NCBI GenBank assembly: GCA_963802215.1
Contig: CAWDHQ010000002.1
Location: 682,001-746,000 of the forward strand
Direction of reading: 5' to 3'
From: SHZI01 sp963802215
GTDB lineage: Bacteria > Pseudomonadota > Gammaproteobacteria > Steroidobacterales > GCA-2729495
DNA length: 64,000 nt
Shown here: positions 1 to 8,238 of the stretch, piece after piece
Position numbering within the stretch: the first letter of the stretch is position 1
Layout: the number at the start of each line of letters is the position of its first letter
Program-made: the position numbers and the translations under genes
The notes under the pieces: generated by a model
The model's database searches: none
What the model was told of the DNA's origin: nothing
Seen by the model: the letters and a program-made list of their open reading frames with translations, nothing else

Positions 1-1043
1 CTGGCGACTTCAACGGGTTTGACGCCGCAGAGGGCACATTCGCGCTGTCCCAGGTGATCGAGCTGGGCGGCAAGCGCGAGGCGCGGAGCGCCGCCGCCCG
101 GTCCGGCCGCGAGTTGCTGGCGGTGGAGCAGCAGGCCGCGCAGCTGGACGTGCTGGCGGAAGTGACCCGGCGCTTCATCGCCGTGGCTGCCGCCCAGGAA
201 CGGCTCGCCGTGGCGGAGGAGGGTGTCGCCCTCGCCAGCGGGACGGTGGACGATGTCAGCCGCCGGGTGCGGGCCGGAAAGACGCCCGAGGGCGAGCTGC
301 TGCGCTCCCGCGCGGCGCTGGGCCGCGCCCGGCTCGACGAGCAGCGCGCCGTGGCGGTGCTCGGCGCCGCCCGGCAGGCGCTCGCGGCGACGTGGGGCAG
401 TGCCCGCGCGGATTACGGCGAGGTGCGCGCAGACCTGTACCGCATGCCCGAGCTGCCCGACTTCGAGGCACTCGCCGGCCGCCTGGCAGCGAACCCCGAC
501 TTCCTGCGCTTTGCCTCCATCGGCCGGCTGCGCGACGCGGAGTGGCGGCTGGCCCGGAGCCTGCGCCGGCCCGACGTGGAGGTCTCGGGCGGCGTGCGCC
601 GGTTCGAGGAGTCGAATGACCAGGCCCTCGTGATGGGCGTTTCCGTCCCGCTGTTCCCGGGCCGGCGGGCCGGGCCGGCGATCGCCGAGGCGGAAGCGCT
701 CCGCGCGCAGTTCGACCTGGAGCGCAACGCCACCCTGGTTCAGGCCCGGACGCAGCTCTTCGGCTACTACGAGCAGCTTCGGCAGGCCGTCCTGGCGACA
801 CAGACGCTGCGCGGGGAAATCCTGCCCCAGCTGGATCAGGCCCTGCAGGCCACGAAGTACGCCTACGAGCGCGGGCGCTACGGCTACCTGGAGCTGGTGG
901 ATGCCCAGCACGCCTTCCTCGAAACGCGGGGCGCGGCCATCGATTCTGCCGCGAGCGCCCAGGAACTGCTGGCCGAGATCGAGCGCCTGACGGGCGAGCC
1001 CCTGGTGGTCACGCCAGCCGCCAACGCACTGGAGAACCCATGA
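1..1043 (+). CDS. czcC: CzcC-family outer-membrane efflux channel, 5'-truncated by window edge
   Basis: This is the outer-membrane channel of an RND metal efflux system (TolC/OEP superfamily). It would form the exit duct for the CzcB and CzcA proteins encoded directly downstream. The open frame runs in from the left edge (first full codon at base 3), so the ATG/GTG starts inside the window are not the real start. Seen in the sequence: an FALSQVIELGGKREAR segment typical of CzcC, then long Ala/Leu/Arg/Glu-rich helices, and the late motif YERGRYGYLELVDAQ, the usual second-repeat signature of these channels. The stop overlaps the next start (ATGA at 1040-1043), indicating translational coupling. 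The signal peptide lies outside the window. Family assignment is firm; metal specificity is inferred. Confidence 0.9.
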   Translation, partial: GDFNGFDAAEGTFALSQVIELGGKREARSAAARSGRELLAVEQQAAQLDVLAEVTRRFIAVAAAQERLAVAEEGVALASGTVDDVSRRVRAGKTPEGELLRSRAALGRARLDEQRAVAVLGAARQALAATWGSARADYGEVRADLYRMPELPDFEALAGRLAANPDFLRFASIGRLRDAEWRLARSLRRPDVEVSGGVRRFEESNDQALVMGVSVPLFPGRRAGPAIAEAEALRAQFDLERNATLVQARTQLFGYYEQLRQAVLATQTLRGEILPQLDQALQATKYAYERGRYGYLELVDAQHAFLETRGAAIDSAASAQELLAEIERLTGEPLVVTPAANALENP

Positions 1044-2077
1044 ACACGATACCGAATTCGATTGCACGCTCACTCCTCGTCGCCGCGCTGCTGGCGCTGG
1101 CAGCGGGGTGCGGCAATGGCGGATCGACGGCTTCGGCCGGCAGGCCTGACCCGGTTGACAGCGAGGCTGCTCACCAGCACGACGAGGGACACGATGGGGA
1201 CGAGCACGACGAGGACGAGCATGAGGAGGACCACGACGACCACGATGCCGGGGAGGGAAGCGCCGGGCCTGTACGGCTGACTCCGGAGCAGGTCCAGGCC
1301 GCCGGGATAACGGTGAATGCCGCGGGCCCTGCGACCATCCGTGAACGCCTCCCCCTGTACGGCCTGGTTGCCCCGAATGCAGAGCGTGTCCGCGAGGTGA
1401 CGCCCCGGTTTCCGGGCGTCATCCGCACCGTGTCGAAGCGGCCCGGCGACACGGTCCGGCAGGGCGAGACGCTGGCGACGGTCGAAAGCAACGAAAGCCT
1501 GCAGACCTACTCCCTGGCGGCGCCCCTTTCCGGCGTCGTGGCGGCGCGCAATGCCAACCCGGGCGAGCAGACCGGCGAGCGGGTGCTGTTCACCGTGGCC
1601 GACCTCTCCACGGTGTGGGTCGAGGTGGCCCTGTTCCCGCGGGACCGTGGTCGCGTGCGCGTGGGCCAGGCCGTGCGGGTGAAGAGCGGCGAGACCGGCC
1701 AGGCCGCGGACGGCCGGGTGGTCTGGGTCGCACCCTTCGGCAGTGCGAGCAACCAGACGCTCACGGCGCGCGTGCTGCTCGACAATGCCGGCGGTAACTG
1801 GTCACCCGGGCTTTATGTCACCGTGGAGGTGACGCTGGCCGAGAGCGCGGTGCCCGTTGCCGTCCGCAACGAGGCGTTGCAGATCCTCGACGGGCGCACG
1901 GTCGTCTTCACCGAGGGCCCGCAGGGCTTCCAGCCCGTGCCCGTCGAGACCGGGCGCAGCGACGGCGAGGCTACCGAGATCCTGGCGGGGCTCCAGCCCG
2001 GCGATCGCCACGTCGCCGGAAACAGCTTCATCCTCAAGGCGGAACTCGGCAAGGGCGAAGCCTCGCATGACCACTGA
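1040..2077 (+). CDS. czcB: CzcB-like periplasmic adaptor (membrane fusion protein), His-rich lipoprotein
   Basis: This is the adaptor subunit linking an inner-membrane RND pump to an outer-membrane channel. The 345-residue product opens with a lipoprotein signal ending in the lipobox LAAGC (Cys about residue 24). A strongly acidic His-rich stretch follows at residues 45-70 (repeated HD/HE/DE), a probable metal-binding tether seen in some CzcB proteins. The rest shows the barrel-sandwich pattern of HlyD/CzcB proteins: RPGDTVRQGETLATVES and a matching GVVAARNANPGEQ half-motif. It sits between czcC (ATGA overlap) and czcA (11-base gap) as the middle gene of a czcCBA operon. The metal is not defined by sequence; Zn/Co/Cd or Cu/Ag are all possible, and the His-rich arm suggests divalent cations. 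Confidence 0.92.
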   Translation: MNTIPNSIARSLLVAALLALAAGCGNGGSTASAGRPDPVDSEAAHQHDEGHDGDEHDEDEHEEDHDDHDAGEGSAGPVRLTPEQVQAAGITVNAAGPATIRERLPLYGLVAPNAERVREVTPRFPGVIRTVSKRPGDTVRQGETLATVESNESLQTYSLAAPLSGVVAARNANPGEQTGERVLFTVADLSTVWVEVALFPRDRGRVRVGQAVRVKSGETGQAADGRVVWVAPFGSASNQTLTARVLLDNAGGNWSPGLYVTVEVTLAESAVPVAVRNEALQILDGRTVVFTEGPQGFQPVPVETGRSDGEATEILAGLQPGDRHVAGNSFILKAELGKGEASHDH

Positions 2078-2088
2078 GGTCCACGCCA

Positions 2089-5000
2089 ATGGTTGACGCA
2101 TTCCTGCGCTTTGCCATCACCCGTCGCTGGGTGGTGCTCTTCCTCGTGATCATGGTCGCCGGAGCCGGTGCCTGGAACTACCAGCGCCTGCCCATCGATG
2201 CAGTGCCCGACATCACGAATGTCCAGGTGCAGATCAATACGAGTGCGCCCGGTTACTCGCCCCTGGAGGTCGAGCAGCGGATCACCTACCCGGTCGAGAC
2301 CGCCATCGCGGGCCTGCCGGCCGTCGAGTACACGCGGTCCCTGTCCCGCTACGGGCTCTCGCAGGTCACCGTGGTGTTCGCCGACGGTACCGACATCTAC
2401 TTTGCGCGCAACCTCATCAACGAGAGGCTCCAGCATGCGAAGGGCCAGATGCCGGAAGGCCTGGAGCCGGAAATGGGCCCCATCGCCACCGGCCTCGGCG
2501 AAATCTTCATGTACAGCGTGGACGCCCGGCCCGGCGCGCGCCAGCCCGATGGGCAGCCTTATGACGCCACCGCGCTCCGTACGCTGCAGGACTGGGTGAT
2601 CCGTCCCCAGCTGCGGCAGGTCCCCGGGGTGACCGAGGTCAACACCATCGGCGGCTACGAGAAGCAGTTCCACGTGACACCCGACCCGGCGCGACTGCTC
2701 GCCTTCGGGCTCACGTTCCACGACATCGTGGACGCGCTGGAGAAGAACAATGCCAGCGTCGGCGCAGGCTACGTCGAGCGCAATGGCGAGCAGTACCTGA
2801 TCCGTTCACCCGGCCAGATCGAGGACATAGAGGCCATCGGGCAGGTCATCGTGACCCATCGGGACGGCGTTCCGATCACCATCCGGGACGTCGCCGACGT
2901 GGCGCTGGGAAAGCAGCTCCGGTCCGGCGCGGCGACCCACGATGGCAGGGAAACCGTGCTGGGCACGGCCGTCATGCTGGTCGGGGAGAACAGCCGCACC
3001 GTGTCCGCTGCGGTCGCCAGCCGGCTGGCCGAGGTGGCGAAGACGCTGCCGGAAGGTGTAACCGCGAAGGCGGTCTACGACCGGACCATTCTCGTGGACC
3101 GGACGATCGCGACCGTCCGCAACAACCTGCTCGAGGGCGCCGTGCTGGTGGTGGCGGTACTCCTGCTGATGCTGGGCAACGTGCGTGCGGCGGTGATCAC
3201 CGCCATGGTGATCCCCCTGTCCATGCTGATGCTGATCACGGGCATGGTCACGACGAGGGTCTCCGCCAACCTGATGAGCCTCGGTGCCCTGGACTTCGGC
3301 CTCATCGTCGACGGCGCGGTGATCATCGTGGAGAACTGCATTCTGCGCCTGGGCCAGCGGCAGCACGGTCTTGGCCGCCTCCTCAGCCTGGACGAGCGGC
3401 TGGACACGGTATTCACGTCGACCCGGGAGGTCTTCACGCCGAGCTTCGTCAGCGTACTCGTCGTGATCCTGGTGAACATCCCGCTGCTGGCCCTGACGGG
3501 CGTCGAGGGGAAGATGTTCCAGCCCATGGCCTTCGCCGTGATCATCGCGCTGCTGGCGGCGCTGGTGCTGTCCCTCACCTTCGTGCCGGCAGCGGTGGCG
3601 ATCTTCCTGACAGGCCGCATCGAGGAGAAGGAGAACCGCATCATCCGTGTCGCCCGCCGGGCCTATGTTCCCGTCCTCGACGCCGCGCTGCGCCTGCGCG
3701 TGCCCGTCCTCGCTGGCGCCGTGGCCTTCGTCATCCTCTGCGGCTGGCTGGGCACCCGGCTGGGTTCCGAGTTCATCCCCAGCCTGGACGAGGGCGACCT
3801 GGCCGTGCAGGCGCTGCGCATCCCGGGCACCAGCCTCACCCAGTCGCTCGACATGCAGTTCCAGCTTGAGCGGGCGCTGGCCGATGTTCCGGAGGTGAAG
3901 ACGGTCTTCGCGCGGGTCGGCACTGCCGAGGTTGCCACGGACCCGATGCCGCCGAATATCGCCGACGGCTACGTCATGCTCAAGGAGCGCAAGGATTGGC
4001 CGGATCCCCGCAAGACCAAGGCCGACGTGGCGCTGGATATCGAGGAGCGGCTCGAGGCAGTCCCGGGCAACGCATTCGAGATCAGCCAGCCGATCCAGCT
4101 GCGTTTCAACGAGCTGATCTCGGGCGTCCGCTCCGATCTCGGCGTCAAGGTCTATGGCGATGATCTCGCGCAGCTGCTCGCGACCGGGAACGAGATCGCG
4201 GAGGTCCTGAACGGGATTCCCGGTGCCCAGGGCGTCAAGGTGGAGCAGGTCGCGGGGCTGCCGGTGCTCTCCGTGGAGCCGAACCGCGCCGCCCTCTACC
4301 GCTTCGGCCTGAATGTGGCCGATGTCCAGGAGGTTCTCGCCGCTGCCACCGGTGGCGAGGAGGCGGGCCAGATCTTCGAAGGCGACCAGCGGTCTGCCCT
4401 GGTGGTTCGCCTGCCGGAAGAGGTGCGCGGCGACCTGGACGCCCTCGGCCGGCTGGCCATTCCGCTGCCGGACGGCGGCTACGTGCCGCTCGGCGAGGTG
4501 GCCACTCTGAATCTGGCGCCTGGCCCGAACCAGATCAGCCGGGAAAATGGCAAGCGCCGGCTGGTAGTGTCGGCGAATGTTCGGGGTCGCGACCTCGGTG
4601 GCTTCGTCACGGAGGCCCGCCAGGCTATCAGCGAGCAGGTCCGCCTACCCACCGGCTACTGGCTCGCTTATGGCGGGACCTTCGAACAGCTGCAGTCGGC
4701 GACCGAGCGCCTGTCACTGCTCGTGCCCGTCACCCTGGTCCTGATCTTTGCGCTGTTGCTGATGACCTTCGGCTCCGCCAGGGACGCCGCGCTGGTGTTC
4801 AGCGGCGTGCCCCTGGCCCTGACCGGGGGTGTCATTGCCCTCTGGCTCCGCGGTATCCCGCTGTCCATCACGGCGGGCGTCGGCTTCATCACCCTGTGCG
4901 GCGTGGCGGTACTGACGGGTGTCGTCATGGTTTCCGCCTTCAGGGACCGGCTGGCCGACGGGGCTGGCATCGACGATGCCATCCGCCAGGGGGCGATGCT

Positions 5001-5238
5001 CCGCCTCCGCCCAATCCTCATGGTCGCCCTCGTGGCGGCCCTGGGGTTCCTGCCCATGGCGCTGAACACCAGCACCGGTGCCGAGGTCCAGCGGCCGCTG
5101 GCCACAGTGGTCATCGGCGGCATTATCTCGTCCACCATCCTGACGCTGCTGGTGCTGCCCGGACTGTACCGCATGGCCTGGCGGGCGCGGCCTGTTCGTG
5201 CGCCGGCAGGCGTCGTCACCGGGGAGTCCGTCGCATGA
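2089..5238 (+). CDS. czcA: CzcA/CusA-family heavy-metal RND efflux pump
   Basis: This is the proton-driven inner-membrane pump of the tripartite metal exporter. At 1049 residues it has the normal length for the HME-RND family. It shows an N-terminal membrane helix, the porter segment GYSPLEVEQRITYPVETAI, and the transmembrane proton-relay region DFGLIVDGAVIIVEN near residue 402, where the Asp/Glu placement is that of CzcA rather than of drug pumps. A second membrane block closes the protein at residues 870-1035. The VDGAVIIVEN form fits the Zn/Co/Cd or Ni branch. The stop overlaps an ATG (5235-5238) that opens a broken PII-like reading frame. Expression probably runs from a promoter left of the window. 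Confidence 0.95.
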   Translation: MVDAFLRFAITRRWVVLFLVIMVAGAGAWNYQRLPIDAVPDITNVQVQINTSAPGYSPLEVEQRITYPVETAIAGLPAVEYTRSLSRYGLSQVTVVFADGTDIYFARNLINERLQHAKGQMPEGLEPEMGPIATGLGEIFMYSVDARPGARQPDGQPYDATALRTLQDWVIRPQLRQVPGVTEVNTIGGYEKQFHVTPDPARLLAFGLTFHDIVDALEKNNASVGAGYVERNGEQYLIRSPGQIEDIEAIGQVIVTHRDGVPITIRDVADVALGKQLRSGAATHDGRETVLGTAVMLVGENSRTVSAAVASRLAEVAKTLPEGVTAKAVYDRTILVDRTIATVRNNLLEGAVLVVAVLLLMLGNVRAAVITAMVIPLSMLMLITGMVTTRVSANLMSLGALDFGLIVDGAVIIVENCILRLGQRQHGLGRLLSLDERLDTVFTSTREVFTPSFVSVLVVILVNIPLLALTGVEGKMFQPMAFAVIIALLAALVLSLTFVPAAVAIFLTGRIEEKENRIIRVARRAYVPVLDAALRLRVPVLAGAVAFVILCGWLGTRLGSEFIPSLDEGDLAVQALRIPGTSLTQSLDMQFQLERALADVPEVKTVFARVGTAEVATDPMPPNIADGYVMLKERKDWPDPRKTKADVALDIEERLEAVPGNAFEISQPIQLRFNELISGVRSDLGVKVYGDDLAQLLATGNEIAEVLNGIPGAQGVKVEQVAGLPVLSVEPNRAALYRFGLNVADVQEVLAAATGGEEAGQIFEGDQRSALVVRLPEEVRGDLDALGRLAIPLPDGGYVPLGEVATLNLAPGPNQISRENGKRRLVVSANVRGRDLGGFVTEARQAISEQVRLPTGYWLAYGGTFEQLQSATERLSLLVPVTLVLIFALLLMTFGSARDAALVFSGVPLALTGGVIALWLRGIPLSITAGVGFITLCGVAVLTGVVMVSAFRDRLADGAGIDDAIRQGAMLRLRPILMVALVAALGFLPMALNTSTGAEVQRPLATVVIGGIISSTILTLLVLPGLYRMAWRARPVRAPAGVVTGESVA

Positions 5239-5327
5239 AGCTCGTCAAGGCATTCATCCATCATCTCCGCGCGCCCCAGGTGATCAAGGCGTTGCCTGCC
5301 GCGCGTGCTCGCCCAGGTAGGTCGTAA
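5235..5327 (+). pseudogene. Truncated PII-like signalling protein, remnant of the czc operon
   Basis: A 30-codon frame starts in an ATGA overlap with the czcA stop and reads MKLVKAFIHHLRAPQVIKAL before turning into unrelated, Arg/Ala-rich residues and a stop. The first 20 residues match the opening strand and helix of PII-like proteins that close some CzcABC operons (the so-called PII-NG group, about 100 residues). Similarity breaks at about base 5290, right where the oppositely oriented cytochrome gene ends (its stop is at 5284-5286). The simplest reading is a PII gene cut by recombination, leaving the start and the coupling signal. The match rests on only 20 residues recognised by eye, so an unrelated short peptide cannot be excluded. 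Confidence 0.55.
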
Positions 5328-6165
5328 TGGCGTCCAGTTCTGCCGCGGTCGGAATCTTCACGCCCGTCCCCGCCGACTTGCCCGTTTCGCCGATGTGCGC
5401 CTTCATGCGCGTCGTCACCTCGACCCATTCCTTGCGCGTGTGCAGGGTCGGCGGCGGCGGCGCATGGCATTGGGAGCAGTAGCTGGCAAAAAGCCTGCCG
5501 CCCTTCGAGGCGGAGTCGGGAAGCGCCGTGCCACCCGGTGCCCACATCCATCCCATGCCGCGCATCGTTTGCATGTGCTGGTACATGGCGTTGTAGTGCT
5601 CGCGCATCAGAGCCTCGCGCTTTGCAGGATCGGTTTCGGCAGCGATGGCGGCCATCTGCGAGCGCATCGTCTTCATGTGCCCGGCCATCTGCTCTTGATA
5701 GGCATCGGGAGTCATGCCCGGGGGCAGGGCCCAGCCCATCATGCCGGAGCCCATCCCCATTCCCGTCCCGGCACCCTTGCCGTGGCCCATCATCGGGCAA
5801 CCGGTCGTGCCCCGGTTCATCATTCCGGGACCCATCATTCCCTGGCCCATCATGCCGGGCCCCATCACGCTGGGGTCCATCATCTGCCAGTTGGCGCAAC
5901 CGCCCCCGCTCATTCCCGGCATCCGCCGCGTGGAACCCATGTGGTCCTGCATCATCCCCCAATGGCCCTGCATGATCTGGTTCCTGGCCTCCGGACCGGC
6001 CGCACCCTTGAGGCGAGCCAGTTCGCCACTCAGGTCATCCACCTGCTTCTGCAGTTGCTGGACCGTTGGCGTATCGGCAGGCGGCTCTGCCTGAACCGGT
6101 ACCCCGACGATAAGCAGGAGCATTCCCGTGGCGAGGATGGCGCGGTTCATTTCGCGGGGGTTCAT
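5284..6165 (-). CDS. Exported Met-rich c-type cytochrome with coiled coil
   Basis: This is a 293-residue periplasmic protein of unassigned role. The start at 6165 was chosen because GGAGGA lies 6 bases upstream and the product then begins with a clean signal peptide ending VPVQAEPP. A short heptad-like helix (VQQLQKQVDDLSGELARL) follows. Next is a Met/Gly-rich segment at about residues 55-145 with many MM, MMG and MGPGMM units, the kind of thioether cluster used for Cu(I) or Ag(I). The C-terminal domain carries one haem c motif, CSQCH at about residues 229-233, with downstream Met residues as possible axial ligands. Its promoter region carries a CadR-type dyad, so it is probably part of the metal response. 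A copper-handling or electron-transfer function is inference. Confidence 0.8.
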   Translation of the reverse strand: MNPREMNRAILATGMLLLIVGVPVQAEPPADTPTVQQLQKQVDDLSGELARLKGAAGPEARNQIMQGHWGMMQDHMGSTRRMPGMSGGGCANWQMMDPSVMGPGMMGQGMMGPGMMNRGTTGCPMMGHGKGAGTGMGMGSGMMGWALPPGMTPDAYQEQMAGHMKTMRSQMAAIAAETDPAKREALMREHYNAMYQHMQTMRGMGWMWAPGGTALPDSASKGGRLFASYCSQCHAPPPPTLHTRKEWVEVTTRMKAHIGETGKSAGTGVKIPTAAELDAITTYLGEHARQATP

Positions 6166-6206
6166 GGCGGGTTCCTCCGATGGGCGATTGCCCATCAAGG
6201 ATGACG

Positions 6207-6237
6207 AGACTCAACCCGGTAGCTGCTACAGGGTCAA
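6207..6237 (-). promoter_or_regulatory. MerR/CadR-type operator and promoter
   Basis: On the minus strand a TTGACC -35 element (6237-6232) leads into a 21-base dyad at 6234-6214. The arms are ACCCTGTAGC and GCTACCGGGT around a central A, with a single mismatch. A weak -10 (GAGTCT) follows a 19-base spacer, the over-long spacing that MerR-family activators correct by bending DNA. The arm sequence closely resembles the known CadR-class operator. It overlaps the last codons of the regulator gene (stop at 6226-6228) and points into the cytochrome gene, whose start lies about 40 bases further on. Confidence 0.65.
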
Positions 6238-6660
6238 GTCCGATGAACTACGTACAGGCGGTGCGCCGGTACCCGGGCTGCGTAACTGGTCCAGGATCCT
6301 GCATTCCGCAACGCGAGCGCCGTCGCAGCAGTTGGCCAACCGCGCCAGCTGTCCTTCCAGTTCGCGGAGTTCCTCGAGCTTGCTCCGGACTTCGGCCAGA
6401 TGCGCCCTGGCGAGCGCCGTGACTTCAGCGCACGGCCGGGCCGGTTGGGCTGCCAGCGTCAGCAGGCTGCGGATCTCGCCGAGGGAGAATCCCAGGGTGC
6501 GGGCGCGGCGGATGAATTTCAGGCGTTGCAGATGGTCCTGGCGGTACTGACGGTAGCCGGACGGACTGCGTTCCGGGTCGGGCAAGAGGCCGAGCCGCTC
6601 GTAGTAGCGGACTGTCTCAACGATGGTCCCGCCCTTTGCGGCAAGTTGTCCAATCCGCAT
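6226..6660 (-). CDS. MerR-family metal-responsive regulator, CadR/PbrR type
   Basis: This is a 144-residue transcription factor with the MerR N-terminal winged helix (MRIGQLAAKGGTIVETVRYY, then ERLGLLPDPERSPSGYRQY), a dimerisation helix, and a metal site. Cysteines are at residues 77, 111, 112 and 120. The Cys77/Cys112/Cys120 spacing matches the Cd(II)/Pb(II)-sensing CadR/PbrR group and is also close to ZntR. The start at 6660 was chosen over the longer frame to 6729 because it gives the canonical MRIG opening, with GAGGA 7 bases upstream. It lies between the cytochrome gene and the small exported-protein genes, and a matching operator overlaps its own 3' end. Cd, Pb or Zn as inducer is inferred from cysteine spacing. 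Confidence 0.9.
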   Translation of the reverse strand: MRIGQLAAKGGTIVETVRYYERLGLLPDPERSPSGYRQYRQDHLQRLKFIRRARTLGFSLGEIRSLLTLAAQPARPCAEVTALARAHLAEVRSKLEELRELEGQLARLANCCDGARVAECRILDQLRSPGTGAPPVRSSSDLTL

Positions 6661-6832
6661 GGTCGATTCCTCGGTTACCACTTGGACGCTGCCGACAGCA
6701 TAGACCTGTCGGCGCACCGCGGCATCCACGCCCCACCGGCGTCTCAGGAAAGCGCAGATACGCCTTTGACCCGCCTTGCTGCTTCCGGGGGTGACAACCA
6801 GGCTGCGCGATGGCTATTCTTGAGGCATGCCG

Positions 6833-7156
6833 ATGGCATGCCGCCTGTTGATTCTCATGCTCGCCCTGGTCTTCCATGGCGTAGTCCCCTTGGGTGCGGC
6901 CTCGGTCTACTCCGGCGAAGATCATGCCTGCAGCCACGAAACCGGCAGTCCCTTGCCCTCAGGCGAAGAGGACTGCTGCCCGACGGACGCCGCGCAGTCC
7001 TGCTGCCAGGTTGCATGCGCTGTTGCCCCAGGGCTCCTTCACCAACCCGCGATCGCTGCGGCTGTAGCGGCAATCCCGGTTACGTTCCCTGACCCTGTCG
7101 CCCTGTCGGGGCGCTCGAACGCGCCCCCCATACGTCCTCCCATTCAGCGATCGTAG
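6833..7156 (+). CDS. Small exported Cys/His-containing protein of the metal cluster
   Basis: I do not recognise a named family. The product (107 residues from the ATG at 6833; GAGG lies 7 bases upstream, whereas the ATG at 6827 is too close) has a hydrophobic N-terminal signal (LLILMLALVFHGVVPLGAA). It is followed by a mature part with clustered cysteines and a histidine: DHACSHETG, EEDCCPTDAAQSCCQVAC. The C-terminal half is Pro/Ala-rich. Its divergent position next to the MerR regulator and ahead of MerP- and MerT-like genes suggests a periplasmic metal-binding role, but this is inference. The 172 bases between it and the regulator gene hold a possible sigma-70 promoter, GTGACA (6791) and TATTCT (6815) with an 18-base spacer. 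Confidence 0.65.
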   Translation: MACRLLILMLALVFHGVVPLGAASVYSGEDHACSHETGSPLPSGEEDCCPTDAAQSCCQVACAVAPGLLHQPAIAAAVAAIPVTFPDPVALSGRSNAPPIRPPIQRS

Positions 7157-7226
7157 CCGCTCGAAACGCCGCGCCTGCGGGCGCGGCAGGCTGGATTTGC
7201 GCTGAACTTTTCCGGGAGGGCTCCTC

Positions 7227-7889
7227 ATGCCCGCTTATTCTCGTTGCGCCGGGGCGTGCGTCGCGCTGCTCGGCACACTGCTCTCGACTGACTCAATCGC
7301 CAAGCCCATAGCCTTCGCGGGCGGCACGACCGCCATGGTCGAATACGGTGCTGGCACCATGGCAGAAGCACAGGTCTTCTTTGCGCCGTCCCACCGGTAC
7401 TCGGTCGGTGGCGGTTACCTCACGCTGGACAGCGACGTGGATGGCAGCGAGAGGCGCATTGCCTATGCGCGGGCCAACCTGCTGGTGAAGCGCTGGAATC
7501 TGGAAGCCGCCCAGGCCAACGTGTTCGCCTGGGGTGGAGCGGGGGGTGCCAGCGGCAATGACTTCAGCGGCAGCGTCTTTGCCGTCAACGCCGGCGCCCA
7601 GGCCGATTACGAGACCCGCCGGGTCTACGCCTCGCTGAAGACGGACTTCCACGACAGTTCCGAGTTCACGCACCGCATCGATACGCTGCAGCTCGGCGTC
7701 GCCCCGTACGAGCACGAGTACGACCAGGTGGCCGTCTGGCTTGTGGTCCAGGGCCGGACCTATACCGGTGACCTGTACCGCGGCACCGAATGGGCCGCCC
7801 TGCTGAGGGTCTTCAAGGGAAGCGTCTGGGTCGAGGCCGGGGTGACCGAAGACGGCAACCTGCAATCCATGCTGATGGTCAACTTCTGA
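7227..7889 (+). CDS. Predicted outer-membrane beta-barrel protein, unknown function
   Basis: This is a 220-residue protein with a signal-like N-terminus (about residues 1-27) and then alternating polar/hydrophobic strands rich in Gly, Tyr and Phe, such as YSVGGGYLTLDSDVDG, AYARANLLVKRWNLE and VYASLKTDFHDSSEF. It ends in Phe, as outer-membrane barrels usually do. I cannot place it in a named family. GGGAGGG lies 8 bases before the ATG. It sits 70 bases after the small Cys-rich gene and 16 bases before the MerP-like gene in the same direction, so it is probably co-transcribed with the metal cluster. An outer-membrane location is predicted only from strand periodicity and the terminal residue. 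Confidence 0.7.
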   Translation: MPAYSRCAGACVALLGTLLSTDSIAKPIAFAGGTTAMVEYGAGTMAEAQVFFAPSHRYSVGGGYLTLDSDVDGSERRIAYARANLLVKRWNLEAAQANVFAWGGAGGASGNDFSGSVFAVNAGAQADYETRRVYASLKTDFHDSSEFTHRIDTLQLGVAPYEHEYDQVAVWLVVQGRTYTGDLYRGTEWAALLRVFKGSVWVEAGVTEDGNLQSMLMVNF

Positions 7890-7905
7890 ATCGGGAGCAA
7901 CGTCC

Positions 7906-8238
7906 ATGAACTACCGTACATCCGTCTCGACCGTCCTCCTGCTGCTTCTCTCCACGATCGGCCGGGCAGAAACCATCGAGGTCACCGTGAATGGCCTGGT
8001 GTGCGGCTTCTGTGCCCAGGGCATCGAGAAGCGGCTCCGGCAGTTTCCGGCGACGGCCGATGTCCTTGTCAGCCTCGAGCAGCGCCTTGTCGCGGTGGCC
8101 CTCAAGGCCGACACGGACATCAGCGACGCGAGCCTTACGGAGGCTCTCGAAGGGGCCGGGTACGCCGTCAAGGCCATTCGCCGCACGGAGACGTCGATGG
8201 CCGCCCTCCGGGAGCAGGTGAAGGCGGGGCGTGAGTGA
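7906..8238 (+). CDS. Periplasmic heavy-metal-associated (HMA) domain protein, MerP-like
   Basis: This is a 110-residue protein with a cleavable signal peptide (VLLLLLSTIGRAE) followed by a ferredoxin-like HMA fold: TIEVTVNGLVCGFCAQGIEK carries the CxxC metal-binding loop, and the strand and helix pattern continues to GAGYAVKAIRR. The loop is VCGFC, whereas MerP and Atx1-type chaperones have MTCxxC. It would bind a soft metal ion in the periplasm and hand it to a membrane partner. The stop overlaps the next ATG (8236-8240), coupling it to a MerT-like membrane protein as in mer operons. Mercury is one option, but Cu or Cd is equally open. Confidence 0.85.
   Translation: MNYRTSVSTVLLLLLSTIGRAETIEVTVNGLVCGFCAQGIEKRLRQFPATADVLVSLEQRLVAVALKADTDISDASLTEALEGAGYAVKAIRRTETSMAALREQVKAGRE

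Noticed and set aside
6766..6797. Second MerR-type promoter upstream of the small Cys-rich gene (TTGACC near 6766, GGGGGTGACAA downstream)
   Set aside because: The arms are poorly symmetric and spaced differently from the clear dyad at 6214-6234, and no -10 fits a 19-20 base spacer.
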